Origin: Candidatus Omnitrophota bacterium
Lineage (GTDB): Bacteria; Omnitrophota; Gorgyraeia; Duberdicusellales; 4484-171
DNA: 37,179 nt
Assembly (NCBI GenBank): GCA_023819525.1
Contig: JAMWCT010000002.1
Location: forward strand, 1 to 37,179
Direction: 5' to 3'
The notes under the pieces were generated by a model. That model had not been told where the DNA came from. It saw only the letters and a program-made list of their open reading frames with translations, and did no database searches. Of the stretch, positions 10,358 through 20,122 are shown piece after piece (positions within the stretch are counted from its first letter, which is position 1; every line of letters begins with the position of its first letter). Both the position numbers and the translations under genes were made by a program.

Positions 10358-11007
10358 TTGATATTCTTAAATTTTATATACTTTAACATTGTTTTAATAA
10401 CCTCATCTATTGAAAGATTAGTAGTATCTATATAAATAGCGTCTTTACTTATTTTTAAAGCACCAACTTCCCTGTTTTTATCGGCTTCATCGCGTCTTTT
10501 TAAATCTTCTAAAACTTCTTTTAAATCAACCTTTATATTTTTTTCTATAAAATCTCTTGTGCGTCTTTTTGCGCGCACCTCTAAATCTGCATCAAGGTAA
10601 AATTTAAATTCAGCGTCAGGGCACACAACTGTCGTGATATCTCTTCCTTCAACTACATAATTTTTTCCTTTTATTATTAAACGTTGTAGTTCAACCATAA
10701 CATTGCGAACTTCAGGGTAAGAAACGACTTTTGAAATATTTTTATCAACCATTGGTGTTCGTATTTGAAAAGTTACATCTTCCCCATCAAGATAAACATT
10801 TTCTTTACTAAACTTTAAAGATAAATTTTTCGCTAAATCTACTAAAGCTTTCACATCATCAAGATTACAACTCTCCCATAAAGCCTTCAGAGTAAGGGTT
10901 CTATACATTGCACCAGTATCTAAATACAAAAAACCTAAAGTTTTTGATAGAAGTTTAGCAACTGTGGTTTTTCCTGAACCAGCAGGACCATCTATGGCGA
11001 TAATCAT
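10354..11007 (-). CDS. cmk: Cytidylate kinase
   Basis: IAIDGPAGSGKTTVAKLL, LDTGAMYR, VVEGRDITTVVCPDAEFKFYLDA. Confidence 0.97.
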   Translation of the reverse strand: MIIAIDGPAGSGKTTVAKLLSKTLGFLYLDTGAMYRTLTLKALWESCNLDDVKALVDLAKNLSLKFSKENVYLDGEDVTFQIRTPMVDKNISKVVSYPEVRNVMVELQRLIIKGKNYVVEGRDITTVVCPDAEFKFYLDADLEVRAKRRTRDFIEKNIKVDLKEVLEDLKRRDEADKNREVGALKISKDAIYIDTTNLSIDEVIKTMLKYIKFKNIK

Positions 11008-11837
11008 AAAAAAAGACTATATTTTTTATTAGCTTCATTAATTAACTTAACAATTGTTTTTTGGTCTTGTTTTTTTATTGCTACCTGAAACTGTCTTAAA
11101 AATTTTATAAAACTTTCGATATCAGCAGTGATGTATTTATTTGTCAAAAAAATATCTTTCCATACAGATGGAGAAGATGCAGAGATTCTAGTTAGATCTT
11201 TAAAACTTTGCGGTGCAAATTTTAAAATTTTTTGATTTGCAACATTAATTAAAGAAAATGCAATGATATGTGGTAGGTGAGAAAAAGTAGAGATTATTTT
11301 ATCGTGTAATGATGGAGAAATAAAAACTACCTTTGCTCCAACTGTTTCCCAAAGTTCTTTTATTATTGAGACTCCATATTTTTTAAAAGGGGTAGTAACT
11401 ATGCATATTGCGTCTTTATAAAGATTAGGATCGCTAAAGTTAGCCCCACTTTTTTGACTCCCACATAAAGGATGGCATCCAACAAAAGTTACATTTTTTG
11501 GTAAATATATCTTAGCATATTTGGTAATTAACTCTTTTGTGCTTCCTATATCAGTGACTATAGTAGATTTTTTTAAAAAGTTAGCTATTTTTTTCAAATA
11601 TTTGATAATTAAATATACGGGTGTAGCTAAAATAACAATATCTGCGTCACTAACTAAAGCTTTTAAATCGCATTCAACTTTATCTAAAATATTTAGTTTT
11701 TTAAGTTTATTATATGAAGTTAAATTACGCGCATACCCCCATACACTTATTTGTGGAAAACTTTTTTTTATACTCAAAGCCAAAGAACCACCCATAAATC
11801 CAACCCCAATAATTGAAATTTTCTTAATTGCTTGCAT
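11004..11837 (-). CDS. tyrA: Prephenate dehydrogenase
   Basis: N-terminal GVGFMGGSLALSIK, VTDIGSTKELI, GCHPLCGSQKSGA, SHLPHIIAFSL. Confidence 0.92.
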   Translation of the reverse strand: MQAIKKISIIGVGFMGGSLALSIKKSFPQISVWGYARNLTSYNKLKKLNILDKVECDLKALVSDADIVILATPVYLIIKYLKKIANFLKKSTIVTDIGSTKELITKYAKIYLPKNVTFVGCHPLCGSQKSGANFSDPNLYKDAICIVTTPFKKYGVSIIKELWETVGAKVVFISPSLHDKIISTFSHLPHIIAFSLINVANQKILKFAPQSFKDLTRISASSPSVWKDIFLTNKYITADIESFIKFLRQFQVAIKKQDQKTIVKLINEANKKYSLFL

Positions 11838-11842
11838 AGAAT

Positions 11843-12859
11843 TTAAATTTCTCTGTCAATTGCGTGTGCTATTTTTTTTAATTCTTGCATAAGCAAGGTA
11901 AAATTCTCAGGTAAAAGTTGTTGAGGTCCATCGCTTAATGCTTCTTGTGGATTTGGATGGACTTCAATTAAAAGCCCATCAGCACCACAAGCAACAGCTG
12001 CTTTACTTAAAGGAGAAACCACTTCCCCTTTACCTGCAGCATGCGAAGGATCAACAATTATAGGTAAATGCGAAAGTTGCTTTACGGCTACTATAGCACT
12101 TATATCCAGAGTATTTCGCGTAAAATCTTCAAATGTTCTTATACCACGTTCACACAAAATTACATTAAAATTTCCTTCAGATAAGATGTATTCAGCACTC
12201 ATTAAAAGTTCCTTTATAGTTGAACTTAAACCTCTTTTTAAAATAACTGGTTTTTGAGTGCTACCAACCTCTTTAAGCAAACTAAAATTTTGCATATTTC
12301 TTGCCCCAATTTGCAAAATGTCAGAATACCTTGCTACCAATTCAACATCTCTTGTATCCATTACCTCTGTAACTGTAACAATTCCAACTTCCTCTGCAAC
12401 TTCTTTTAAAATTTCTAACCCTTTTTTGCCTAAACCTTGAAAAGAATAAGGTGATGTTCTTGGTTTAAAAGCACCTCCTCTTAATATAGAAGCACCAGCA
12501 TTTTTGACACTAATTGCTACTTTATAAAATTGTTCTTTAGATTCAATAGAACAAGGTCCTGCAATTACAACAATTTTCTTTCCTCCAATTTCTACGCCAT
12601 CTTTTATTTTTATGATACTATCTTGTGGTTTAAACTCCCTTGAAACTAACTTATAAGGAGCAAGTACCTGCATTACTTTTTCCACACCAGGAAAAATCTC
12701 AAGGGGTTGTAATCTAACAACATCCTCAGGCCCAATTACACCAACTATTGTTCGCTCAACGCCTTTAGAAACCATAGCTTTTAGTCCTAATTTTTCAACA
12801 CGTTCAACAACGGCGTTGATTTCTTCTTCTGTAGCACCTTTTTTAAAAACAATAATCAT
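11843..12859 (-). CDS. aroF: 3-deoxy-7-phosphoheptulonate (DAHP) synthase with N-terminal ferredoxin-like domain
   Basis: [34 protein letters not shown]; about 70 aa N-terminal regulatory-type domain. Confidence 0.96.
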   Translation of the reverse strand: MIIVFKKGATEEEINAVVERVEKLGLKAMVSKGVERTIVGVIGPEDVVRLQPLEIFPGVEKVMQVLAPYKLVSREFKPQDSIIKIKDGVEIGGKKIVVIAGPCSIESKEQFYKVAISVKNAGASILRGGAFKPRTSPYSFQGLGKKGLEILKEVAEEVGIVTVTEVMDTRDVELVARYSDILQIGARNMQNFSLLKEVGSTQKPVILKRGLSSTIKELLMSAEYILSEGNFNVILCERGIRTFEDFTRNTLDISAIVAVKQLSHLPIIVDPSHAAGKGEVVSPLSKAAVACGADGLLIEVHPNPQEALSDGPQQLLPENFTLLMQELKKIAHAIDREI

Positions 12860-12861
12860 AA

Positions 12862-13956
12862 TCAGCCTCCTTCAAATCTTGCTAAGTAATTTTTAAGATG
12901 TTCTATAAACAGTCTATTTTCTTTATGCTTTCCTACAGTAACTCTAATAAAACCTCTAAGCCCCCAGCTGCTTAATTCTCGTACTATTATTCCTTTTTTT
13001 AAAAGATAATTAGAAAAGGATTTTGCATCTTTTAGATTGATAAGAACAAAATTTGTAGCGCTTTCGATAAAATTTATATTTAAAATTTTTAATTGTTCAT
13101 AAAGATAATTTTTTTCTTTTTTAATATATGAAAGCACTTTCTTTAAAAATGCATTGTTTTTTAATGCCTCTATTGCAGCAATTTGAGCAAATCTATTTAC
13201 ATTAAAAGGCTCTCTCACTTTATTTAAAATAAATGCGATTTTTTTTGAAGTAATACCATAACCGATACGCAAACCTGCCAATCCATAAATTTTAGAAAAA
13301 GTTCGCGTAAATATTATATTTGATTTTTTTTTAAGGAACTGACTGGTATTTGGAAAATCCTGAGGGGCAAATTCACTATAAGCCTCATCAAAGAATACTA
13401 AAATATTGTTACCAATTTTTTTAAGAAAATTACTAACCTCTTCTTCATTTACATAAGTTCCTGTTGGGTTATCCGGATTTGCAATAAAAATAATTTTTGT
13501 GCGGCTAGTAATTTTATTAAGCATCCCATTTAAATCGTATTTAAAATTCTTTAAAGGAACCTGCACTATCCTTGCTCCTCCAATCTTTGCTTGGATTTCA
13601 TAAATCAAAAATGTTGGATAAGCCACAATGACCTCATCGCCTCTATTTATAAATGCACGCACACAAAGTGTAATTATTTCATCCGAGCCGTTTCCAAATA
13701 TTATCTGTTCTGGCAAAATATTGAATTTTTTTGCAACAATTTTCCGCAGATAAAAGCAATCTGATTGGGGGTAACGATTAATGTTTTTTAATTCTTTAAG
13801 TATGCTGTTTTTTATATAGGTTGGCACAAATGGTATTTCGTTTGATGCTAATTTATAAACCTCTTTAAGACGTAAAATCCTTCTTACTTCTTCTATTGGT
13901 TTTCCAGGTTGATATGGTTTGATTTTGGATAATTCTTTATTAAATAACATATTCAA
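12862..13956 (-). CDS. hisC: Histidinol-phosphate aminotransferase (PLP fold type I)
   Basis: [56 protein letters not shown]. Confidence 0.92.
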   Translation of the reverse strand: MNMLFNKELSKIKPYQPGKPIEEVRRILRLKEVYKLASNEIPFVPTYIKNSILKELKNINRYPQSDCFYLRKIVAKKFNILPEQIIFGNGSDEIITLCVRAFINRGDEVIVAYPTFLIYEIQAKIGGARIVQVPLKNFKYDLNGMLNKITSRTKIIFIANPDNPTGTYVNEEEVSNFLKKIGNNILVFFDEAYSEFAPQDFPNTSQFLKKKSNIIFTRTFSKIYGLAGLRIGYGITSKKIAFILNKVREPFNVNRFAQIAAIEALKNNAFLKKVLSYIKKEKNYLYEQLKILNINFIESATNFVLINLKDAKSFSNYLLKKGIIVRELSSWGLRGFIRVTVGKHKENRLFIEHLKNYLARFEGG

Positions 13957-15014
13957 TTAGTTTCTTTAGGATAGGAACCTAAAATTTTTACAAATATACA
14001 AGTATTTTGTAACTCGTTAAGTGCTTTCTGAATACGAATCTCGCTTCTGTGTCCTTCGAAATCAACAAAAAAATAATATTCCCAAGGTTTCATTTTTGAA
14101 GGTCTAGATTCAATTTTTGTTAAATTTATTTTATATTTTTTAAAGGATGCCAAAACATCATGTAGTATCCCAACCCTATCTTTTACAGAAAATAATATTG
14201 AAGTTTTATCTTTGCCAGATGGCAGGCTATCATTTTGAGATATAACTAAAAATCTTGTGTAATTGTGTAAGTTGTCTTGGATAGAAGAAGCGATCACTTT
14301 AAGTCCATACAATTGCGCAAGGATTTTATTACCAATACAAGCACCTCTATTATCAGACCTTGCTTTAATAGCGGCTTTTGCAGTAGAGGTTACTGGAACT
14401 AATTCTGCCTTTGGATAATTTTGAGCAATCCATTTTCTACATTGAGCAAAAACTTGTGGATTAGAATATATTCTCTCTATTTTAGTAGAACTTCTTGCCA
14501 AAAGCACATGAGAAATATTTAAAGTAATTTCTGCGCATATCTTTAAGTCAGAAGAAAAAAACATATCTAATGTATAATTAACAACACCTTCAATTGAATT
14601 CTCTATAGGAACAACGCCATAATCAGCCTCGTATCTTTCAACCTTTTCAAAAACATCGTTAATGCTATCTGCTGCAATATAGTCAACTTTTCTGCCAAAT
14701 TGTTTAATTGCTGCCAAGTATGTAAAAGTTCCTTGGGGTCCCAAATATACAACTTTTAATTGTTTTTTTAATGCGCGACTGACAGAGAGAATTTCTCTAA
14801 AAATTATTTCAATATCTTCGGGTGCAAATGGCCCTTTTGAAAGTTTTTTTAACCGATTTAATAAACTTTGCTCCCTTTCTGGTGAATATATTTCTAATTT
14901 ATTTTTTTCTTTAAGCTGATTAATTTTTATAACCTCTTTTGCGCGTTGTTGTAATAGTTTTAATATTTTTTCATCAATTTTATCAATCTTTTTTCTTAAA
15001 TTCTCTAACTTCAT
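13953..15014 (-). CDS. pheA: Bifunctional chorismate mutase / prephenate dehydratase
   Basis: N-terminal chorismate mutase type II helix; YLGPQGTFTYLAA, VPIENSIEGVVNYTLD; C-terminal ACT with ESRPSK. Confidence 0.95.
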   Translation of the reverse strand: MKLENLRKKIDKIDEKILKLLQQRAKEVIKINQLKEKNKLEIYSPEREQSLLNRLKKLSKGPFAPEDIEIIFREILSVSRALKKQLKVVYLGPQGTFTYLAAIKQFGRKVDYIAADSINDVFEKVERYEADYGVVPIENSIEGVVNYTLDMFFSSDLKICAEITLNISHVLLARSSTKIERIYSNPQVFAQCRKWIAQNYPKAELVPVTSTAKAAIKARSDNRGACIGNKILAQLYGLKVIASSIQDNLHNYTRFLVISQNDSLPSGKDKTSILFSVKDRVGILHDVLASFKKYKINLTKIESRPSKMKPWEYYFFVDFEGHRSEIRIQKALNELQNTCIFVKILGSYPKETN

Positions 15015-15751
15015 AATTTAATTAAAAATTCTTTTTCAGCAATCTTTAAAGTTTCAAAGTGGCCTATATCAAACCATTTGCCTTTTAATATATAACCAAA
15101 AACCTTGTTATTTTTTACTAACCAACTAATATATTTTCCTGAAGCGTCGGCGTTTTCTTTACTGTTTATAAATTCATCTAATAAATAAAGTGAATCTTTT
15201 GGAAAAAAATATATACAAGAAGCTGCTAAATCAGAAAAGGGTATCTTTGGTTTTTCTTCAAATCTTAAAATACAACCATTTATATCTAGGTCTACTATAC
15301 CAAATCTAGAGGCTTGGCTTTTGTTTTCAAGCCTACATACCCCAATTGTTACACAAGGTTTATTTTTTTGTGAAAACTTTAAAAACTCTACTAATGAATC
15401 CTCGAATAAATTATCCCCACCCAATATAAGCCAATTATCTTTTGTATTCTCAATAGCAAACTGAATATCTTTTATTGCCCCTAATCTCTCATGCGGTGAA
15501 TTTGTTCCATCATTAAATATCTTTGCATTTATTTTATAAATATTTTTCCAGTCTAAAAAATTATTATAGAACTTATTATTTGTAACTACTCTTACTTCCT
15601 CAATTTTAAAATATTTTTCTAAATATAAAATTTTATCCATTAAAAAATTTATTATAGGTTTATTATTTATTTTAATAAGCGGTTTAGGCATTTCTAATGT
15701 TAAAGGATAAAGCCTTGTACCATAACCTGCAGCTAAAATTAGAATTCGCAT
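15011..15751 (-). CDS. Sugar-phosphate nucleotidyltransferase (NTP transferase family)
   Basis: ILAAGYGTRLYPLTLEMPKPLIKINNKPII signature. Confidence 0.9.
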   Translation of the reverse strand: MRILILAAGYGTRLYPLTLEMPKPLIKINNKPIINFLMDKILYLEKYFKIEEVRVVTNNKFYNNFLDWKNIYKINAKIFNDGTNSPHERLGAIKDIQFAIENTKDNWLILGGDNLFEDSLVEFLKFSQKNKPCVTIGVCRLENKSQASRFGIVDLDINGCILRFEEKPKIPFSDLAASCIYFFPKDSLYLLDEFINSKENADASGKYISWLVKNNKVFGYILKGKWFDIGHFETLKIAEKEFLIKL

Positions 15752-15753
15752 AA

Positions 15754-17511
15754 TTATCCTAAAATTAAAGTTTGAAAATTATCTTTTAAAATTCTTTGTA
15801 ATTGTTCTTGTAAAAATCTTTCCACCTCTTTTGCTGTTGAAAATTTAACGACTAATTCTGATATTTTTTTTGCTTCTTCAAAAGTTACACTTCTTATAAG
15901 TTGTTTAATCTTTGGAATTCTTGGTGGTGGCATACTAAATTCATCCAATCCTAACCCTAAAAGTAAAAAAGCAAAAAGCGGTTCCCCTGCCATCTCACCA
16001 CACATACCTACCCATATATTATTTTCATGAGCAATATCTATAACATTTTTAATTAACCTTAAAACAGCCGGATGAGCCGGTTCATAAAGATAGGCAACTT
16101 TTTCATTTGCCCTGTCAACCGCTAAAGAATATTGAATTAAATCATTTGTACCTATACTAAAAAAATCACTCTCTTTAGCTAATGCATCAGCAATCAATGC
16201 AGCTGATGGAACTTCTATCATGGTCCCAACAGATATATCTTCGTTAAAATCTTTATTTTCTTTTTTGAGTTCTTTTTTGCATTCCTCTAAAATTTTTTTT
16301 GCCTCACGAAGTTCTTCTAATCCAGAAATCATAGGAAACATTATCTTGATATTACCTTCACTTGCTGCGCGAAGTATTGCGCGCAATTGTATTTTAAATA
16401 TATCTGGTCTAGCCAAACAAAATCTAATCGCTCGCCAGCCTAAAAATGGACTCATCTCAGTGGGCACTTGAGGTTGAGAAAGAAATTTATCTCCACCTAT
16501 ATCTATAGTTCTGACTATTACTGAATATGGTTTTATCTTTTTTGCAACGTTTAGATATGCTTTATACTGTTCATCTTCTGTTGGTAAATCTTTTCTTCCC
16601 AAAAAAATATATTCAGTTCTATATAAACCTATTCCTTCAGCACCATATTCTTGCGCCAACGAAAGCTCCTCAGGCAACTCTATATTTGCAGAGGCTACTA
16701 CTTCTTTTTTATCTAAGGTTACTGTCTTTAATGTTTTTGGTATAAAAATTATTTTTATTTCTTTTGCATATACTTGAAGTTTCTCTTGATATTCGTTTAA
16801 AACCTTCTCTATGCGACCCGCTAAAACTAAACCTTCTAATCCATCAACAATAATTTTATCACCAGATTTTATATGTTGAGTTGCAACCTCTAAACCAACT
16901 ACAGCAGGGATCCCTAAAGCTTTAGCAATAATTGCAGTATGAGATGTCCTTCCACCAACATCTGTAACTATACCTAAAATATTTTCTTTTGGTAGACTTG
17001 CTGTTTGTGAAGGGACAAGATCGTGTGCTACAATAATAACTTTTTCTTTTAAATCTTTTAAACTAGTTATATCCTGTTTTAAGAGCTTACGCAAAACCCT
17101 TCGTGCAACATCTTCAATATCCACAATTCTTTCTTTTAAATAATCATCATTTAACTTAAAAAGAGTATCAGTATATTTTTTTATACTTTGATTAAATGCG
17201 TACTCTACATTTACTCTTTTATTTTTAATTTGTTGAATAATATCCTCTATTAATACCCTATCTTCTAAAACTAACAAATGCGCATCAAATATCTTTGCAT
17301 GTGAAAAACCAAGTTCTTCAGAAATTTTTTTCTGTAAATTTGTAAGTTCTTTTCTTGTCTCAATTAAAGCCTCTTCAAGTTTATATATTTCTACAGTAAT
17401 TTCGTCATAAGAAATTTTTCTTTTTGCAATATTAAATTCCTCTTTACCAACGCAATAAGCTTTGCCTATTGCTATACCAGCAGATGCGGCTATTCCTTTT
17501 AGTTTAATCAT
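15754..17511 (-). CDS. ptsI: Phosphoenolpyruvate-protein phosphotransferase (PTS enzyme I)
   Basis: GGRTSHTAIIAKALGIPAVVG (phospho-His), GIGLYRTEY, SIGTNDLIQY, GMCGEMAG. Confidence 0.97.
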   Translation of the reverse strand: MIKLKGIAASAGIAIGKAYCVGKEEFNIAKRKISYDEITVEIYKLEEALIETRKELTNLQKKISEELGFSHAKIFDAHLLVLEDRVLIEDIIQQIKNKRVNVEYAFNQSIKKYTDTLFKLNDDYLKERIVDIEDVARRVLRKLLKQDITSLKDLKEKVIIVAHDLVPSQTASLPKENILGIVTDVGGRTSHTAIIAKALGIPAVVGLEVATQHIKSGDKIIVDGLEGLVLAGRIEKVLNEYQEKLQVYAKEIKIIFIPKTLKTVTLDKKEVVASANIELPEELSLAQEYGAEGIGLYRTEYIFLGRKDLPTEDEQYKAYLNVAKKIKPYSVIVRTIDIGGDKFLSQPQVPTEMSPFLGWRAIRFCLARPDIFKIQLRAILRAASEGNIKIMFPMISGLEELREAKKILEECKKELKKENKDFNEDISVGTMIEVPSAALIADALAKESDFFSIGTNDLIQYSLAVDRANEKVAYLYEPAHPAVLRLIKNVIDIAHENNIWVGMCGEMAGEPLFAFLLLGLGLDEFSMPPPRIPKIKQLIRSVTFEEAKKISELVVKFSTAKEVERFLQEQLQRILKDNFQTLILG

Positions 17512-17770
17512 CGTTTCTTTCTAAAAAATTTTTTAGTTCATAAAAAGCTTTTTCTGCGTCTTCTCCATCAACAATTAATCTTATCTTTGTTCCAGAATTT
17601 ATACCAAGGCTTAATATTGCAATTATAGATTTTCCATCCACAATTTCGTTATCCTTCGAAAGCAAGACTTTCGCATCAAATTTACTAGCTATTTGGACAA
17701 AGATCGCTGCAGGCCTTGCATGTAATCCGTGTATATTTTTAACTATAATATCATCTTCAATTTTTACCAT
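17504..17770 (-). CDS. ptsH: HPr phosphocarrier protein
   Basis: GLHARPA (phospho-His) and DGKSIIAILSLG (Ser46-type site), 88 aa. Confidence 0.96.
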   Translation of the reverse strand: MVKIEDDIIVKNIHGLHARPAAIFVQIASKFDAKVLLSKDNEIVDGKSIIAILSLGINSGTKIRLIVDGEDAEKAFYELKNFLERNDD

Positions 17771-19011
17771 AATTTTTTATAAAACTTATAAATATTTATT
17801 ATTTCTTTTGCGGTTGTAAATGAATCATGGTGCAAATAATTTGATTTACTGACAATATCTGCCTCAAATACCATTATACCCATTTTCTTTAGGCGCTCTC
17901 TATCAAAAACTACAGGAAATGATTTATCCTGAGAATATTTGGCTAAAAGCTCTGGTTTTAATCTACCAGAATTCACTAAACATGCATTTATAATATTTTT
18001 TTGGCTATGTCTAGTTAGAGTTTCTATATGATCAGCTGCGGTAAAGCCATCAGTTTCACCATGTTGGGTCATAACATTGCAAATATATAGCTTTAATATA
18101 TTTTTTTTAGAAATTTCTTCTGAAATTTGCGATATTAAAAGATTTGGTATGATGCTGGTGAACAAACTCCCTGGCCCTAAAACAATCATATCAGCCTCTC
18201 TTATGGCTTCTATTGCTTCTGGATTTGGCTGGGCATTTTCAGGTATAAGAAATATTCTAGAAATTGGTTTAGCTTCTGTAGGTATTTTATCTTCTCCTTC
18301 TTTTGTTGTCCCATCTTCGTATTGAGCCTTCAAGCGTATCTTATCTAAACTTGAAGGAATGACTTTACCCCTTATTGCCAAAATCTTACTTGATTCCTCT
18401 ATTGCATCTTTAAAACTACCAGTTACTTGCGTCATCGCTGTAATAAAAAGATTACCAAAACTATGTCCTCTAATACCATTCCCTTCTGTAAATCTATATT
18501 GAAAAAGGTCTCTCATCAATTGTGGTGCTTCAGCTAATGAAACTAAGCAATTTCGTATATCACCTGGTGGTAAAATTCCAAATTCTTCACGTAAACGACC
18601 TGATGAACCACCCTCATCTGCAACAGCAACAATCGCAATAATATTAGTAGTGTATTCTTTTAATCCAGCTAATATCATAGATAAACCTGTTCCGCCACCA
18701 ATAGCAACGATTTTAGGGCCACGCGCTAATTTTCGCCTTTCATAGAGAATTTCTATAAGTTCTTTTTGTTGATATGGATAAATTACTTCGAGAAAACTTT
18801 TAAAAAGATAAAATAATGCTGAAATGAGTAATATCAGTCCAATGGTAAATATTACTATACCGGTTACTCGTAATATAAAACGTGATTCATTAGACGAAAT
18901 ATGTGGAGCGCTAGATAGAATCATCACTAAACTTAAAACCAACAATATAATCCAACGCTTTATCCGTAGACCCGGATAAAACCAACGGATAATTTTTAAA
19001 AAATCAATCAT
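17764..19011 (-). CDS. YvcK/CofD-like gluconeogenesis factor with N-terminal transmembrane helices
   Basis: VAIGGGTGLSMILAGLKEYT, VADEGGSSGRLREEFGILPPGDIRNCL, GHSFGNLFITAM; two hydrophobic helices in about the first 75 aa. Confidence 0.94.
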   Translation of the reverse strand: MIDFLKIIRWFYPGLRIKRWIILLVLSLVMILSSAPHISSNESRFILRVTGIVIFTIGLILLISALFYLFKSFLEVIYPYQQKELIEILYERRKLARGPKIVAIGGGTGLSMILAGLKEYTTNIIAIVAVADEGGSSGRLREEFGILPPGDIRNCLVSLAEAPQLMRDLFQYRFTEGNGIRGHSFGNLFITAMTQVTGSFKDAIEESSKILAIRGKVIPSSLDKIRLKAQYEDGTTKEGEDKIPTEAKPISRIFLIPENAQPNPEAIEAIREADMIVLGPGSLFTSIIPNLLISQISEEISKKNILKLYICNVMTQHGETDGFTAADHIETLTRHSQKNIINACLVNSGRLKPELLAKYSQDKSFPVVFDRERLKKMGIMVFEADIVSKSNYLHHDSFTTAKEIINIYKFYKKLW

Positions 19012-19481
19012 CTTATAAGTTGTTGATGCTTATTTATTAAATTAACGACTTCCTCTTGTGTTTTAGAATTTTTTAATTGCTGAACAAAGTATTTATCGCG
19101 TAAAAGTCTTGCTAAAAATGCTAACATCTTTAAATGTAAACCCGCTTCTTTTTCATTAGAAAGAAGTAGAGCAATAATATTTATTGGTTCTCCATCCAAT
19201 GAATTAAAATCAACTCCTTCCTCTGATATAGCTATGCAAATCAAAATATCCTTAACGCAATCAACCCTTGCATGAGGTAAAGCAATATAACCACCTATTG
19301 CTGTTGAGCCCATCTCCTCTCTTTGAAGAAGTTTCTTTAAAATGATTTTTTTATACGCCTTTTTTATTTTCTTTTTTGTAATCAGATGATCCAATATAAA
19401 AGAAAGAATTGTTTTTTTATTTTTTTGCTTCAGCCCTAAAATAACACAATCCTTATCAAAATGTTCTAAAATGTTATCCAC
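19008..19481 (-). CDS. PTS EIIA (fructose/nitrogen-type) domain protein
   Basis: GSTAIGGYIALPHARVD active-site His context; stand-alone 157 aa IIA. Confidence 0.9.
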   Translation of the reverse strand: MDNILEHFDKDCVILGLKQKNKKTILSFILDHLITKKKIKKAYKKIILKKLLQREEMGSTAIGGYIALPHARVDCVKDILICIAISEEGVDFNSLDGEPINIIALLLSNEKEAGLHLKMLAFLARLLRDKYFVQQLKNSKTQEEVVNLINKHQQLIR

Positions 19482-19586
19482 GCTCTCTCCTTAAAATTTT
19501 TAAGAAAATTTGAAGTTGTAAATTAAACGATAAAAGTTTTATTCTGCAAATTTTTATCGCTGTATTCAATTTAGCAATAAACTAAA

Positions 19587-19660
19587 AGCGGGCGAGGGGA
19601 ATTGAACCCCCAACCTTCACGTTGGCAACGTGACGCTCTAGCCGGTTGAGCTACACCCGC
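19587..19660 (-). tRNA. tRNA-Gly(GCC)
   Basis: Cloverleaf: acceptor GCGGGTG/CGCCCGC, anticodon arm TCACG-TTGCCAA-CGTGA, T-loop TTCAATT; no encoded CCA. Confidence 0.95.
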
Positions 19661-19688
19661 AAAGATATTTTTTAAATAACTATTCACC

Positions 19689-19775
19689 TGCGGATGGGGA
19701 GAGTTGAACTCCCATACTCTTTTTAGGAGTACTGGGTTCTAAGCCCAGCGCGTCTGCCAATTCCGCCACATCCGC
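19689..19775 (-). tRNA. tRNA-Leu(TAG)
   Basis: Acceptor GCGGATG/CATCCGC, anticodon arm CTGGG-CTTAGAA-CCCAG, long variable arm; no encoded CCA. Confidence 0.95.
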
Positions 19776-19847
19776 GAAACGAAAATAAAAAATAGTTTTG
19801 CTGATATTAAAAAAATTTCTTTTAGCCATATTGAGGGCGTTTTATAA

Positions 19848-19856
19848 ATTATATCA
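19848..19856 (-). promoter_or_regulatory. Predicted extended -10 promoter (TG-N-TATAAT) upstream of tRNA-Leu/tRNA-Gly
   Basis: Minus strand TGATATAAT about 70 nt upstream of tRNA-Leu; -35 is weak. Confidence 0.45.
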
Positions 19857-19867
19857 CAAAAAAGATT

Positions 19868-19907
19868 TCGTTTTATTTTAAATGAGCCGCCTCAAGAATC
19901 GAACTCG
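19868..19907 (-). repeat. Degenerate duplicate of the tRNA-Lys 3' end (T-arm and acceptor) plus downstream flank
   Basis: tcgttttattttaaatgagccgcc identical to 20108-20131, followed by agaatcgaactcg shared with the tRNA-Lys T-arm after a 1-nt length difference. Confidence 0.85.
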
Positions 19908-19920
19908 TCGCTTCGCTCCT

Positions 19921-19953
19921 CATAAGAGGGAAAACTACGTTTTCCCTCTTATG
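19921..19953. repeat. Perfect 15-bp inverted repeat, 3-nt loop
   Basis: cataagagggaaaac-tac-gttttccctcttatg. Confidence 0.95.
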
Positions 19954-20000
19954 ACGCTTTTCGCTGTCACTCCCTTTCCTTACAAAGAAGAGAAAGTGAT

Positions 20001-20025
20001 GTGAGGGAAAATTCTTTTCCCTCAC
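20001..20025. repeat. Perfect 11-bp inverted repeat, 3-nt loop, related to the 19921 hairpin
   Basis: gtgagggaaaa-ttc-ttttccctcac; shares the gagggaaaa...ttttccctc core. Confidence 0.95.
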
Positions 20026-20122
20026 GCTCCCTTTGCGAGTTCGCTTCTCTTATATGCTTTTATGAAAGAACTTTTTTGCTCTTTAAATTTGAATTTCTTG
20101 TTCGCTATCGTTTTATTTTAAA

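Noticed and set aside
19528-19559. 8-bp inverted repeat CGATAAAA/TTTTATCG between tRNA-Gly and the EIIA gene
   Set aside because: AT-rich arms with a 16-nt loop; could be a terminator or operator but not supported well enough to call.
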